Shown: positions 7,345 through 14,921, counted from the first letter of the stretch. The stretch is 17,511 bases of DNA from an uncultured Oscillospiraceae bacterium (GCA_910587395.1 CAJULJ010000056.1:1-17511); one strand, 5' to 3'. The notes: generated from the sequence alone by a model not told the origin. Translations and numbers: made by a program.

Positions 7345-7398
7345 GCCCGCCGTGATAAAATTTTTATCACGGCGGGCTCATTGATAATTTTTTAATCA
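7345..7398. repeat. two 17-bp palindromes between the TetR gene and ohyA
   Basis: TGATAAAATTTTTATCA (7353-7369) is the heart of a perfect palindrome with 16-bp arms (7345-7377). A second, TGATAATTTTTTAATCA (7382-7398), starts 29 bp away and overlaps the end of the TetR gene. They could be operators for ohyA. The GC-rich outer arms also make a strong hairpin that may end the TetR transcript, though no T run follows it on the minus strand. Confidence 0.5.
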
Positions 7399-7976
7399 TT
7401 TGGGGCGGAATGTAAGGGTTCGCCGGCGCAGAAAGCGTTCAGCGCCCGGACCACGTTCCCGCGAAGCACCTTGCTGGTGCGCTCCACAATGGCGGCGGGA
7501 TTCTCCTTCATATTGCCGTTGATCCAGTCCAGCATCACGCCGATCAAGGCATACTCGTAAAAATTGGCAATAAAATTTTTGTCTGCCTCACTTACGCACA
7601 ACCCCACCGATTTTTCCTCTACTACCCCGAGCAGCAAATTGTGTATGAGCGGGTTAAGATATTGCTCAATGCGCTCCCGGCTCACCGTGCGGTAGACATT
7701 CATGATAAAAGGTTTGTTGTCCAGCACAGCCTGGAAGATATTCAAAAAGCCCTCCTGCCAGGTATCGTAGGTCTTTTTACCCGCCAGGGCCCGGGCGGCG
7801 TCCTCCACGCAGGCCCATTCCACCAGATCGTAGATGTCCTTGAAGTGGTAGTAAAAGGTCATGCGGCTGATACCACAGTCCTCGGCAATGTCGCTGATCG
7901 TGATCTTATTCAGTGGCTTTTGGAGCAGCAGTTTTTTTAGTGATGCCTCCAATGCCCGTTTTGTCATCTGTGACAT
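7392..7976 (-). CDS. TetR-family regulator, probable regulator of ohyA
   Basis: 194 residues. The N-terminal HTH (about 7-52) has the family signature: ITISDIAEDCGISRMTFYYHF followed by KDIYDLVEW. The remaining alpha-helical domain resembles the TetR_C_8-type ligand domain seen beside DhaS-like regulators in Firmicutes. I chose the ATG at 7976 because GGAGG precedes it at ideal spacing; the frame is open to 8015. It lies upstream of ohyA on the same strand and diverges from a paralogous TetR gene (8245-8787) across a symmetric promoter palindrome. The two proteins share HTH core and C-terminal pattern (GVMLDWINGNMK here, GSVIDWLNGGMK in the paralog). A fatty-acid ligand and control of ohyA are inferred from position only. 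Confidence 0.9.
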   Translation of the reverse strand: MSQMTKRALEASLKKLLLQKPLNKITISDIAEDCGISRMTFYYHFKDIYDLVEWACVEDAARALAGKKTYDTWQEGFLNIFQAVLDNKPFIMNVYRTVSRERIEQYLNPLIHNLLLGVVEEKSVGLCVSEADKNFIANFYEYALIGVMLDWINGNMKENPAAIVERTSKVLRGNVVRALNAFCAGEPLHSAPND

Positions 7977-8059
7977 AAAAACCTCCGCCGCATTGAGCAA
8001 TCGGCTCAAATACATAAATACAGGGCCTTCCCGTCTGTGTTTCCAGACACTCCACCAGC

Positions 8060-8095
8060 AGTATACTTGAAAAATGAAACTTTTTCAAGTATACT
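8060..8095. promoter_or_regulatory. symmetric bidirectional promoter inside a palindrome
   Basis: Arms of 15 bp (8060-8074 and 8081-8095, AGTATACTTGAAAAA and its complement) match perfectly around a 6-nt centre. Plus strand: TTGAAA (8067-8072), 17 bp, TATACT (8090-8095). Minus strand: TTGAAA (8083-8088), 17 bp, TATACT (8060-8065). Two sigma-A-type promoters of equal strength thus overlap completely, one toward each TetR gene, and polymerase could use only one at a time. The palindrome is also a natural site for a dimeric repressor. Confidence 0.7.
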
Positions 8096-8177
8096 ATAAA
8101 AAATGACTTTCTTGACTTGGGGCCAAAAGACTTCCAATTTCGGCTATTTCTATTCAAGCTGCCTTTCAGTCATAATT

Positions 8178-8196
8178 GCGTCTCACCGTGAGATTT
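8178..8196. repeat. 19-bp repeat, copy 1 (upstream of the second TetR gene)
   Basis: GCGTCTCACCGTGAGATTT is identical to 13611-13629 in the same orientation. Its core TCTCACCGTGAGA is a perfect dyad (6-bp arms, 1-bp centre). It lies in the leader of the second TetR gene, 48 bp before the ATG. It may be an operator, a recombination or insertion footprint, or a dispersed palindromic repeat. Confidence 0.7.
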
Positions 8197-8244
8197 CATT
8201 CCTATATGTGTATTACATATTCTACAATCTGTCGGAGGTGTACC

Positions 8245-8787
8245 ATGGCCAATTTTACCCGCAGAGCCATCAAGGAGACCTTTTGGAAGCTGCTCAACCA
8301 GCGGCCTTTGAGCCAGATTACCATAAAGGACATTGTAGAGGACTGCGGCATCAACCGCAACTCTTTCTACTACCATTTTGAGGATCTGCCCGCCCTCGTG
8401 GAAGAAATTGTAGAGGAACAGGTTCAGGCCCTCATTCAAAACCACCCTACCATCTCATCGGTGGAGGAGTGCTTTGACGCGGTGATCGAGCTGGTGATGG
8501 AAAACAAGCGGGCCATTTACCACATTTACAACTCCCTGAGCCGGGATGTATTTGAGCGGTATCTCATGGACGCCTGCCAGTACATCGTCTCCACCTACTT
8601 AAAGACGGAGTTCGCCGGGAAGTCCATTGACCTCCAGGATCTGGACGCGCTGATTCGACTGCACAAGTGTGCCTGCTTCGGTTCCGTGATCGATTGGCTC
8701 AACGGCGGCATGAAGGATGACATTGTCGGCTATTTTCGCCGGGTGTGCACCCTGCAAAAGGGCTGGTTGGAGAATTTGGGCCGTTGA
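8245..8787 (+). CDS. TetR-family regulator, probable regulator of the MMPL export operon
   Basis: 180 residues. The HTH (about 3-50) carries ITIKDIVEDCGINRNSFYYHF, closely matching the divergent TetR protein at 7392-7976; the C-terminal domain is again of the TetR_C_8 type. The ATG at 8245 follows GGAGGTG at ideal spacing, whereas the frame is open to 8176 without such a site. It lies 201 bp before the DUF308-MMPL-YhgE-like operon on the same strand, the usual place for an MMPL regulator (compare FarR and FarE in S. aureus). The gap holds three 17-bp palindromes, likely binding sites or attenuator stems. Family call firm; ligand (fatty acid or another amphiphile) is inference. Confidence 0.9.
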   Translation: MANFTRRAIKETFWKLLNQRPLSQITIKDIVEDCGINRNSFYYHFEDLPALVEEIVEEQVQALIQNHPTISSVEECFDAVIELVMENKRAIYHIYNSLSRDVFERYLMDACQYIVSTYLKTEFAGKSIDLQDLDALIRLHKCACFGSVIDWLNGGMKDDIVGYFRRVCTLQKGWLENLGR

Positions 8788-8804
8788 ATCGAATATGGGT
8801 TCCA

Positions 8805-8896
8805 ACACGGGACATGCCAATGCCTAAAATTTAGGCACGGGCCTGTCCCGTGTCTGAATTTCAGACAGTTTTTTCCCTGCGCCTGATTTTTAGGCA
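8805..8896. repeat. three 17-bp palindromes at about 30-bp spacing upstream of the exporter operon
   Basis: TGCCTAAAATTTAGGCA (8821-8837), TGTCTGAATTTCAGACA (8851-8867) and CGCCTGATTTTTAGGCA (8880-8896) start 30 and 29 bp apart, so they lie on nearly the same face of the helix. The first is enclosed by a 10-bp inverted repeat, ACACGGGACA (8805-8814) with 8844-8853. They are candidate operators for the TetR protein just upstream. Confidence 0.6.
8851..8874 (+). terminator. terminator or attenuator after the second TetR gene
   Basis: TGTCTG (8851-8856) pairs with CAGACA (8862-8867), followed by G and six T. The enclosing stem 8805-8814/8844-8853 would use the first three bases of this stem, so the two hairpins exclude each other, as in an antiterminator/terminator pair. 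Confidence 0.5.
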
Positions 8897-8915
8897 TGGG
8901 GCTTTTTTCTGCCCA

Positions 8916-8944
8916 TGGTAACAGCGCTGCCCCTCTGCTATACT
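8916..8944 (+). promoter_or_regulatory. candidate promoter of the DUF308-MMPL-YhgE-like operon
   Basis: An extended -10, TGCTATACT (hexamer 8939-8944), has a poor -35, TGGTAA, 17 bp upstream (8916-8921). It lies 45 bp before the DUF308 start, and the nearest 17-bp palindrome ends 19 bp before the -35. Confidence 0.45.
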
Positions 8945-8988
8945 CACTATCACACAAGGGAAACCACTGATAACAGGAGGCGCAGAGT

Positions 8989-9591
8989 ATGAAAAACCGT
9001 TGTACCATCCCCATGTGGGTAGCCAAGGCCGGATACATCGTCATGTCCCTGGTGTTCTGCGGGGCAGGGGTGCTGTTCATCGCAAAGCCGGAGCTGTCCG
9101 CTATGGTCATCAGCCGGGCGCTGGGCGCGGCCATGATCGTGTTCGGGCTGATTAAGCTGGTAGGCTACTTCTCCAAAGACCTGTTCCGGCTGGCCTTCCA
9201 GTACGATTTGGGCTTCGGGCTGCTGCTTATCGCTTTGGGTATCCTGGTGCTGGCAAAGCCTGCGGGGGTGCTGGACTTCATCTTCGTCGCACTGGGCATC
9301 GCCATCCTGGCCGACGGGCTCTTCAAGGTACAGATTGCTGTGGATTCCAAACGATTCGGCATCTCCACCTGGTGGCTGACGCTGGTTCTGGCAATGGTCA
9401 CTGGCGTGGTAGGGCTGGCCCTGGTATTCCGCCCTTGGGACAGTGCCCGGCTGCTGACCACGCTACTGGGGGCGGCGCTGCTGGCGGAAGGTATTTTGAA
9501 CCTGTGTGTGGCAGTCAGCACAGTGAAAATCGTAGACAACCAGCGGCCCGATGTGATCGAGGTCACCTCATTTGAAGTGGAAAATCCCTAA
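8989..9591 (+). CDS. DUF308 (HdeD-like) membrane protein of the exporter operon
   Basis: 200 residues with about six predicted membrane helices in pairs (near 11-32, 36-59, 69-89, 91-111, 127-147, 150-173), the arrangement of HdeD/DUF308 proteins, and a short polar C-terminal tail. It opens MKNRCTIPMWV and has an AGGAGG site before the ATG at 8989. It is first in the operon; the MMPL gene starts 24 bp after its stop. HdeD-type proteins are tied to acid or envelope stress in enterobacteria, but their activity is unknown. Here the context suggests an accessory of the exporter. It is longer than the DUF308-like protein at 1146-1652 and not obviously a recent copy. Confidence 0.88.
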   Translation: MKNRCTIPMWVAKAGYIVMSLVFCGAGVLFIAKPELSAMVISRALGAAMIVFGLIKLVGYFSKDLFRLAFQYDLGFGLLLIALGILVLAKPAGVLDFIFVALGIAILADGLFKVQIAVDSKRFGISTWWLTLVLAMVTGVVGLALVFRPWDSARLLTTLLGAALLAEGILNLCVAVSTVKIVDNQRPDVIEVTSFEVENP

Positions 9592-9615
9592 TGTTATGAA
9601 AGGTTGGATGATGAA

Positions 9616-11721
9616 ATGCGTTTTTCCAAAGCGGTGGTCAAGTACCGCGTACCCATTCTGATTTGCACCCTGCTGCTCATGATCCCCTCTGTGCTGGGCA
9701 TGGCGGGCACCAGGGTCAACTACGATATGCTCAACTACCTTCCCGAAGATATGGACACCGTCATTGGGCAGAATGAGCTGCTGGATGACTTCAACAAAGG
9801 CGCGTTCTCCTTCCTCATCCTGGAGGATATGCCCGCCAAAGACGTTGCCGCCATAAAGGCGCAAGTGGAGCAGGTGAATCACGTGGAAACCGTGCTGTGG
9901 TACGACTCCCTGATGGATGTATCCGTTCCCATGGAGCTGTTGCCCGACACGCTTTACGAGGCGTTCAACTCCGAGCACGCCACCATGATGGCTGTGTTCT
10001 TTGACACCTCCACCTCCTCCGATCTGACCATGGACGCCATCCGGGAGATTCGATCCATCGCTGGGGAGCAGTGCTTTGTGTCCGGCATGTCCGCCCTGGT
10101 TACAGACCTAAAGGATCTATGCGAGGTGGAGGAGCCCATCTATGTGGGTATCGCCGTGGCCCTGGCCTGCGCGGCCATGCTGCTTCTGCTGGACAGCTGG
10201 CTGGTGCCCTTCGTGTTCCTGGCCAGCATCGGCATGATGATCCTTATGAACATGGGCACCAACTACTTCCTGGGCGAGATCTCCTACATCACCAAGGCCC
10301 TGTCGGCGGTGCTCCAGCTGGCCGTCACCATGGACTACTCCATCTTCCTGTGGAACAGCTACAACGAACAGCGGCGGCTGTGCGCGGACAACAAGGAGGC
10401 CATGGCCTCCGCCATCCAGGCCACCTTGACCTCTGTGGTGGGCAGCTCTATCACCACAGTGGCAGGCTTCATCGCGCTGTGCTTCATGTCCTTTACCATG
10501 GGCCGGGATTTGGGCATCGTCATGGCCAAGGGGGTGCTGCTGGGGGTGCTGGGCTGCGTTACCGTATTGCCGGCACTGATCCTGGTATTTGATAAGCCGT
10601 TGCAAAAGACCCGCCACCGTTCCCTGATCCCCAATATGGGAAAGCTATCCGGCGGAGTCGTAAAAGTATTCCCTGTGTTTATTGTGATCTTTGCCCTCAT
10701 CCTTCCTCCCGCCCTTTACGGCTATAACCAGGCCAACAGCGAGGTGTACTACGACATGGGCCAGTGCCTGCCTGGGGATATGGAGTACGTCATTGCCGAA
10801 GGCAAGCTGCGGGACGAGTTCAATGTGGCCTCCACCCACATGCTGCTGGTAAACGCGGACGTATCTGCAAAAGACGTGCGGGCCATGACCCGGGAGATGG
10901 AGCAGGTGGACGGCGTGAAGTACGTGCTGGGCATGGAGTCTGTTGTGGGCTCCCGGGTGCCGGAGGAGCTTCTGCCCGAGTCCGTTACCTCTATGCTGAA
11001 AAGCGACAACTGGCGTCTGCTGCTCATCAACTCCGAGTACAAGGTTGCCAGCGACGCGGTGAACGCCCAGATCGGCCAGCTTAACGACATCCTGAAAAAG
11101 TACGACCAGGGCGGTATGCTCATCGGAGAAGCCCCCTGCATGAAGGACATGATCCAGACCACCGACCACGACTTCAAAATGGTCAACGCCGTGTCCATCA
11201 TCGCCATCTTCCTCATCATCGCCCTGGTGGAAAAGAGCTTCACCCTGCCCTTCATCCTCATTGCGGTTATTGAGGCGGCTATCTTCGTCAACCTGGGCCT
11301 GCCCCATTATCTGGGCCAGAGCCTGCCCTTCATCGCACCCATCTGCATCAGCACCATCCAGCTTGGGGCCACAGTGGACTACGCCATTTTGATGACAACA
11401 CGTTATAAAGCGGAGCGCATCAACGGTGCGGATAAGAAGCAGGCGGTGCACACCGCCCTGTCCACCTCCATTCCATCCATCCTGGTGTCTGGTATGGGGC
11501 TGTTCGCCGCCACCTTCGGCGTAGCCGTCTATTCCGAAATCGACATCATCAGCTCCATGTGTATGCTCATGGCCAGAGGTGCGGTTATCAGTATGGTATC
11601 TGTCATCTTTGTGCTGCCCGCCCTGCTGTTGCTGTGTGATAAGCTGATCTGCGCCACCACGGCGGGCATGAGGCGGCCCAAACATCCCAAAAATTCCAAT
11701 GTGGAGGTATATGCAAAATGA
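9616..11721 (+). CDS. MMPL/RND-family transporter, probable lipid or fatty-acid exporter
   Basis: 701 residues and about 12 membrane helices in two RND-type halves: one helix (about 12-31), an outer loop (about 32-172), five helices, then the same plan again from about 351. The proton-relay Asp-Tyr pair of MMPL proteins appears in both halves: Asp240-Tyr241 in TMDYSIF and Asp588-Tyr589 in TVDYAIL. Such pumps use the proton gradient to move lipids, fatty acids or amphiphiles. I chose the ATG at 9616, about eight bases after AAAGGTTGG; the frame can also begin at a TTG at 9604. The stop overlaps the start of the next gene as ATGA, so the two are translationally coupled. Having a TetR gene and oleate hydratase nearby recalls FarE; the substrate is inferred. 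Confidence 0.93.
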   Translation: MRFSKAVVKYRVPILICTLLLMIPSVLGMAGTRVNYDMLNYLPEDMDTVIGQNELLDDFNKGAFSFLILEDMPAKDVAAIKAQVEQVNHVETVLWYDSLMDVSVPMELLPDTLYEAFNSEHATMMAVFFDTSTSSDLTMDAIREIRSIAGEQCFVSGMSALVTDLKDLCEVEEPIYVGIAVALACAAMLLLLDSWLVPFVFLASIGMMILMNMGTNYFLGEISYITKALSAVLQLAVTMDYSIFLWNSYNEQRRLCADNKEAMASAIQATLTSVVGSSITTVAGFIALCFMSFTMGRDLGIVMAKGVLLGVLGCVTVLPALILVFDKPLQKTRHRSLIPNMGKLSGGVVKVFPVFIVIFALILPPALYGYNQANSEVYYDMGQCLPGDMEYVIAEGKLRDEFNVASTHMLLVNADVSAKDVRAMTREMEQVDGVKYVLGMESVVGSRVPEELLPESVTSMLKSDNWRLLLINSEYKVASDAVNAQIGQLNDILKKYDQGGMLIGEAPCMKDMIQTTDHDFKMVNAVSIIAIFLIIALVEKSFTLPFILIAVIEAAIFVNLGLPHYLGQSLPFIAPICISTIQLGATVDYAILMTTRYKAERINGADKKQAVHTALSTSIPSILVSGMGLFAATFGVAVYSEIDIISSMCMLMARGAVISMVSVIFVLPALLLLCDKLICATTAGMRRPKHPKNSNVEVYAK

Positions 11722-13478
11722 AAAAGCCTGTTGTAAAAATACTGTCTATCAGTCTGTGCGTCCTGCTGGCGCTGGGAGGCATCGGGGGCACGGTGTACGC
11801 TATGGGTGTCTCCACCGATGCCGCTTCCCCGGATGCCGCCCCTGTTGACAGCGGCACGGAATCCACCGCTCCCAAGACCAGTTCCTCTTACGATCCTGAC
11901 GCGGGCCGGAATGTGAAGGATGAGACTGTATACGTACTGGCCAGTGCCGACGGAAGCGTCCAGAAAATCATTGTCAGTGATTGGATTCAAAATGCTCTGG
12001 GCAGCGACGCCATCGACGACGTAACCCAGCTCACCGGTATTGAGAACGTAAAAGGGAACGAGAGCTATACCATGGGCGGGAACAATTCCTGTGTCTGGAA
12101 TGCCAAGGGGAACGATATCTACTACCAAGGAAATCTTGATAAAGAACTGCCCGTGGACGTGATGGTGAGCTATATGCTGGACGGCCAGCCCATTGCCCCG
12201 GCAGAGCTGGCGGGCAAAAGCGGCAGGGTTACCATCCGCTTCGACTACACAAACAACCAATATGAAATGGTGGCTATCAACGGCAGACAGGAGAAAGTCT
12301 ATGTTCCCTTCGCCATGCTCACCGGGCTGATGCTGGACAATGACGTGTTCACCAACGTATCCGTCACCAACGGCAAGATTATGAACGACGGCGACCGCAC
12401 CATTGTGGCGGGGCTGGCTTTCCCCGGCCTCCAGGAAAGCCTGGGCCTGGATCGTGACACCTTGGATCTGCCCGATTATGTGGAAATCACTGCTAACGTA
12501 GAGCGCTTTGAGCTGGAGACTACTGTCACCTTAGCTGTCAACGAGTTGTTCAATGATGCGGCCTCCACGATGGAGGACAACGATGATCTGGACGGCCTGG
12601 GCGAACTGGATGATAAACTGGATGAACTCACAGATGCCATGGATCAGCTTATCGACGGCTCCTCCCGGCTCTATGACGGCCTGTGCGCTCTGCTGACCAG
12701 CTCGGAAGAACTGGTTAAGGGCATCGACCAGTTGGCCGCAGGGGCGGCCCAGCTCAAGCAGGGGGCAGAAGGCCTGAGCGCGGGTGCCGCCCAGCTCCAA
12801 GCTGGGGCTGCTGCCCTGCATCAAGGTCTTGATCAGCTGGCCGAACAGAACGATGCGCTGAACGGCGGCGCGGTCCAGGTTTTCCAGTCCCTGCTGGCCT
12901 CTGCCAACAGCCAGCTGGCTGCGGCTGGAGTACAGGCCCCCGAGCTCACAATGGAGAACTACAGCCAGGTACTGGACGGTGTGATTGCCGCCGCCGGGGA
13001 ATCCCCTGCCGCGCAGCAGGTGGCGGCGCTGAAAGCCTCCCTGGACAGCTACAACGGCTTTTACCAGGGCCTACAGAACTACACCGCTGGGGTGGCGCAA
13101 GCCAAGGACGGAGCCGAGGAACTGAATGTCGGCGTGGATGCGCTGAAAAACGGCGCGGACAGTTTGTCCGTCGGCGCAGGCCAGCTGTATGACGGAATCC
13201 TGACCATGAAGGGCAGTGCTCCCGCCCTGATCGACGGCGTGACCCAGCTGCGGGATGGAGCCATGGAATTGAGCGACGGCCTGAAGGAGTTCAATGAGAA
13301 GGGCGTCCAAAAGCTGGTAGATGCATTCGATGGCGATCTGAGCAGTCTGGCCGACAGGCTGGAAGCTGTGCGGGATGTGTCGGAACGCTACAACTCCTTC
13401 TCCGGCATTAGTGCCGACATGGACGGTCAAGTAAAATTCATCTGGCGCACCGAAGCTGTGGATGCCCAGAATCCGTAA
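11718..13478 (+). CDS. exported YhgE-like coiled-coil partner of the MMPL pump
   Basis: 586 residues. An N-terminal helix (about 5-28) ends in TVYA, so this is a signal peptide or single anchor. A Ser/Thr/Pro/Ala linker (31-62) and a mixed domain (about 67-280) follow. From about 295 to 550 it is helical, with repeated GAxxL heptads (four in a row at 342-371, others near 464-525), as in YhgE/Pip-type proteins. Unlike many YhgE proteins I see no C-terminal membrane helices; the end is polar. The start codon overlaps the MMPL stop (ATGA), so the two are made together. It may act outside the membrane as an adaptor or periplasm-like extension of the pump. Family call moderate, secretion likely, role inferred. 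A strong terminator follows. Confidence 0.85.
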   Translation: MKKPVVKILSISLCVLLALGGIGGTVYAMGVSTDAASPDAAPVDSGTESTAPKTSSSYDPDAGRNVKDETVYVLASADGSVQKIIVSDWIQNALGSDAIDDVTQLTGIENVKGNESYTMGGNNSCVWNAKGNDIYYQGNLDKELPVDVMVSYMLDGQPIAPAELAGKSGRVTIRFDYTNNQYEMVAINGRQEKVYVPFAMLTGLMLDNDVFTNVSVTNGKIMNDGDRTIVAGLAFPGLQESLGLDRDTLDLPDYVEITANVERFELETTVTLAVNELFNDAASTMEDNDDLDGLGELDDKLDELTDAMDQLIDGSSRLYDGLCALLTSSEELVKGIDQLAAGAAQLKQGAEGLSAGAAQLQAGAAALHQGLDQLAEQNDALNGGAVQVFQSLLASANSQLAAAGVQAPELTMENYSQVLDGVIAAAGESPAAQQVAALKASLDSYNGFYQGLQNYTAGVAQAKDGAEELNVGVDALKNGADSLSVGAGQLYDGILTMKGSAPALIDGVTQLRDGAMELSDGLKEFNEKGVQKLVDAFDGDLSSLADRLEAVRDVSERYNSFSGISADMDGQVKFIWRTEAVDAQNP

Positions 13479-13510
13479 CGTTCACCTGTGCGGCATAACG
13501 GATAAAAATG

Positions 13511-13546
13511 AAGGGCGGGGCTGCTGTCAAAAGCGGCCCCGCCCTT
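13511..13546 (+). terminator. terminator of the exporter operon
   Basis: A very stable 15-bp stem (13511-13525 with 13532-13546; 11 bp of perfect GC-rich pairing at its base) and a 6-nt loop start 32 bp past the stop. The following T tract is poor (TTGTAGTGTTC), but the stem alone should block polymerase. The symmetry means it can also insulate the converging C40 gene. Confidence 0.75.
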
Positions 13547-13598
13547 GTAGTGTTCATTATGAATGCCTTTTACAATCCAGCCTCTTTTGCAATAAACT

Positions 13599-13639
13599 AC
13601 TGAAAAAATCGCGTCTCACCGTGAGATTTATTTTTCAGT
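13599..13639. repeat. 19-bp repeat copy 2 inside an A/T-flanked palindrome at the end of the C40 gene
   Basis: GCGTCTCACCGTGAGATTT (13611-13629) repeats 8178-8196 exactly. Here it is enclosed by ACTGAAAAA (13599-13607) and TTTTTCAGT (13631-13639), so the whole forms a hairpin with A and T tracts on its sides, usable as a bidirectional terminator. It includes the C40 stop codon (13635-13637). Confidence 0.65.
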
Positions 13640-14921
13640 CCATGAAAGACAACTTACCCACAGCGGTGAAGCCGGAGGCGGAAAACTCGGTGATTACGAT
13701 GTTATTCTGCCCGCTGGCACAGTGGCAGATCAAGAGCTTCCCCGCCTCATTCCGGCCCACCACTACACCAATATGGGAGGCGTCCGGGTATAGCGCAAAA
13801 TCCCCTGGTTTGGCGTCAGCCGTTGATACTGCTGTCAAATTTCTGTTGATGTACCAATGCCCATCGCTGGGCAGGCCCACATTTTTCAGCACCCAGTCCA
13901 GGAAACCGGAACAGTCCAAGCCGAAGGGTCGGTATGTGCCGCTGGTGTCATTCCCCGGCGAGGTAACTTTCATCAGCGTCCCCCAGCGGGGGTCCCAGCC
14001 GATGGCGCTGCTCTTGCCGCCCCAGAAGTAATTGACCTTGCCCACCAGCTTGCAAGCCGTTTCCACCACAGCCCGCCGCTCTGGGGAAAGATTGTCCGGC
14101 AAACGCTGGAGAACTTCTAAAACTTTCTCGTCAGCTATGCCCAGATTCCCCAGCAGGCCGCCGATTACATCCAACTCATCCAGCAGCTCCGTCAAGGTAT
14201 TATTCTGGTCGGTGGAAAAAGTGTAAGCTGTCCGCATATCGTCCGCGCTCTTGGAAGTGATGGTGATATGCAGTTTCTGTTCTGTCCATGCCTCGGTATC
14301 GTTTGTGGCTTCATGCTCAATGGTTTCCACACGGGACGTAAGGGCACACATATCCCAAAACACGGCTTTTAGCCGCTCCACCCGGTCAGGGGTCAAAGCG
14401 GCCACATCCACACTGTCCGAGCCCATGGCCGTTTTGCAGGCGAACACCGCCGCCACTTCCCGCCAGTCTGGGGCCGCGCCCTCAATGTCGATGGAGCTGT
14501 AGCTGCCTGATTGTAGCGCGGCCAGTTTGTCGGACAGTTCCATATTGACCTGGTTCACAACGGCGCTCAACGGCACCGCGCCGGGAGATGGTTCATTGGC
14601 AAAAAAGATGCCGAAAGGGGACGCGATCACAGCGGCCGCCAGGAAAATCACACACATGGCGGCCACCAGTGTGCCACCGCCCACCAGGGCGGCCAGGGCG
14701 CTGATCAGCTCCTTCACCGCCTTCACCGTAGCCTGGGCCGCTTTCTTGGACAGGTCAGCAGTAATTTGGGCCGTCTGCTTGGATTTTTGGAGCAAATTCC
14801 GCTGTGCCTTGCGCTGTGCTTTCTTCCGGGCCCGGTCGTTAATCCGCTTTGTGGCCGCCTTCTTTCCCACGGGGCCGGGGGCGCTGGTGGAGGCTGACCG
14901 TGTCCTGGTTGTCAGCGCCAT
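13635..14921 (-). CDS. C40-family (NlpC/P60) peptidoglycan peptidase of a conjugative element
   Basis: 428 residues. A basic, Ala/Lys-rich N-terminus (1-70), one membrane helix (about 75-108), a central region, and a C-terminal NlpC/P60 domain (about 285-428). Cys337 in LDCSGF, His383 in ASHIGVV and His400 form the expected triad; the domain cleaves peptidoglycan stem peptides. Such membrane-tethered hydrolases belong to the transfer apparatus of clostridial conjugative elements, where they open the wall for the secretion channel. The start is odd: ATGGCGCTGACA (MALT) lies inside the end of the 14910-15167 inverted-repeat element, there is no clear ribosome binding site, and relatives I recall have longer N-termini. 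The gene is probably 5'-truncated. The catalytic domain looks intact. Confidence 0.85.
   Translation of the reverse strand: MALTTRTRSASTSAPGPVGKKAATKRINDRARKKAQRKAQRNLLQKSKQTAQITADLSKKAAQATVKAVKELISALAALVGGGTLVAAMCVIFLAAAVIASPFGIFFANEPSPGAVPLSAVVNQVNMELSDKLAALQSGSYSSIDIEGAAPDWREVAAVFACKTAMGSDSVDVAALTPDRVERLKAVFWDMCALTSRVETIEHEATNDTEAWTEQKLHITITSKSADDMRTAYTFSTDQNNTLTELLDELDVIGGLLGNLGIADEKVLEVLQRLPDNLSPERRAVVETACKLVGKVNYFWGGKSSAIGWDPRWGTLMKVTSPGNDTSGTYRPFGLDCSGFLDWVLKNVGLPSDGHWYINRNLTAVSTADAKPGDFALYPDASHIGVVVGRNEAGKLLICHCASGQNNIVITEFSASGFTAVGKLSFMD

Noticed and set aside
8060..8095. Intrinsic terminator
   Set aside because: The arms are AT-rich, no genes converge on it, and both strands carry correctly spaced promoter hexamers.
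8821..8896. CRISPR array
   Set aside because: Only three 17-bp units, each an imperfectly conserved palindrome with 12-13 bp between them; no cas genes.
10645..11685. 346-codon minus-strand open frame
   Set aside because: It is antisense to the MMPL gene, with low-complexity His/Asp/Gly-rich translation and no family features.
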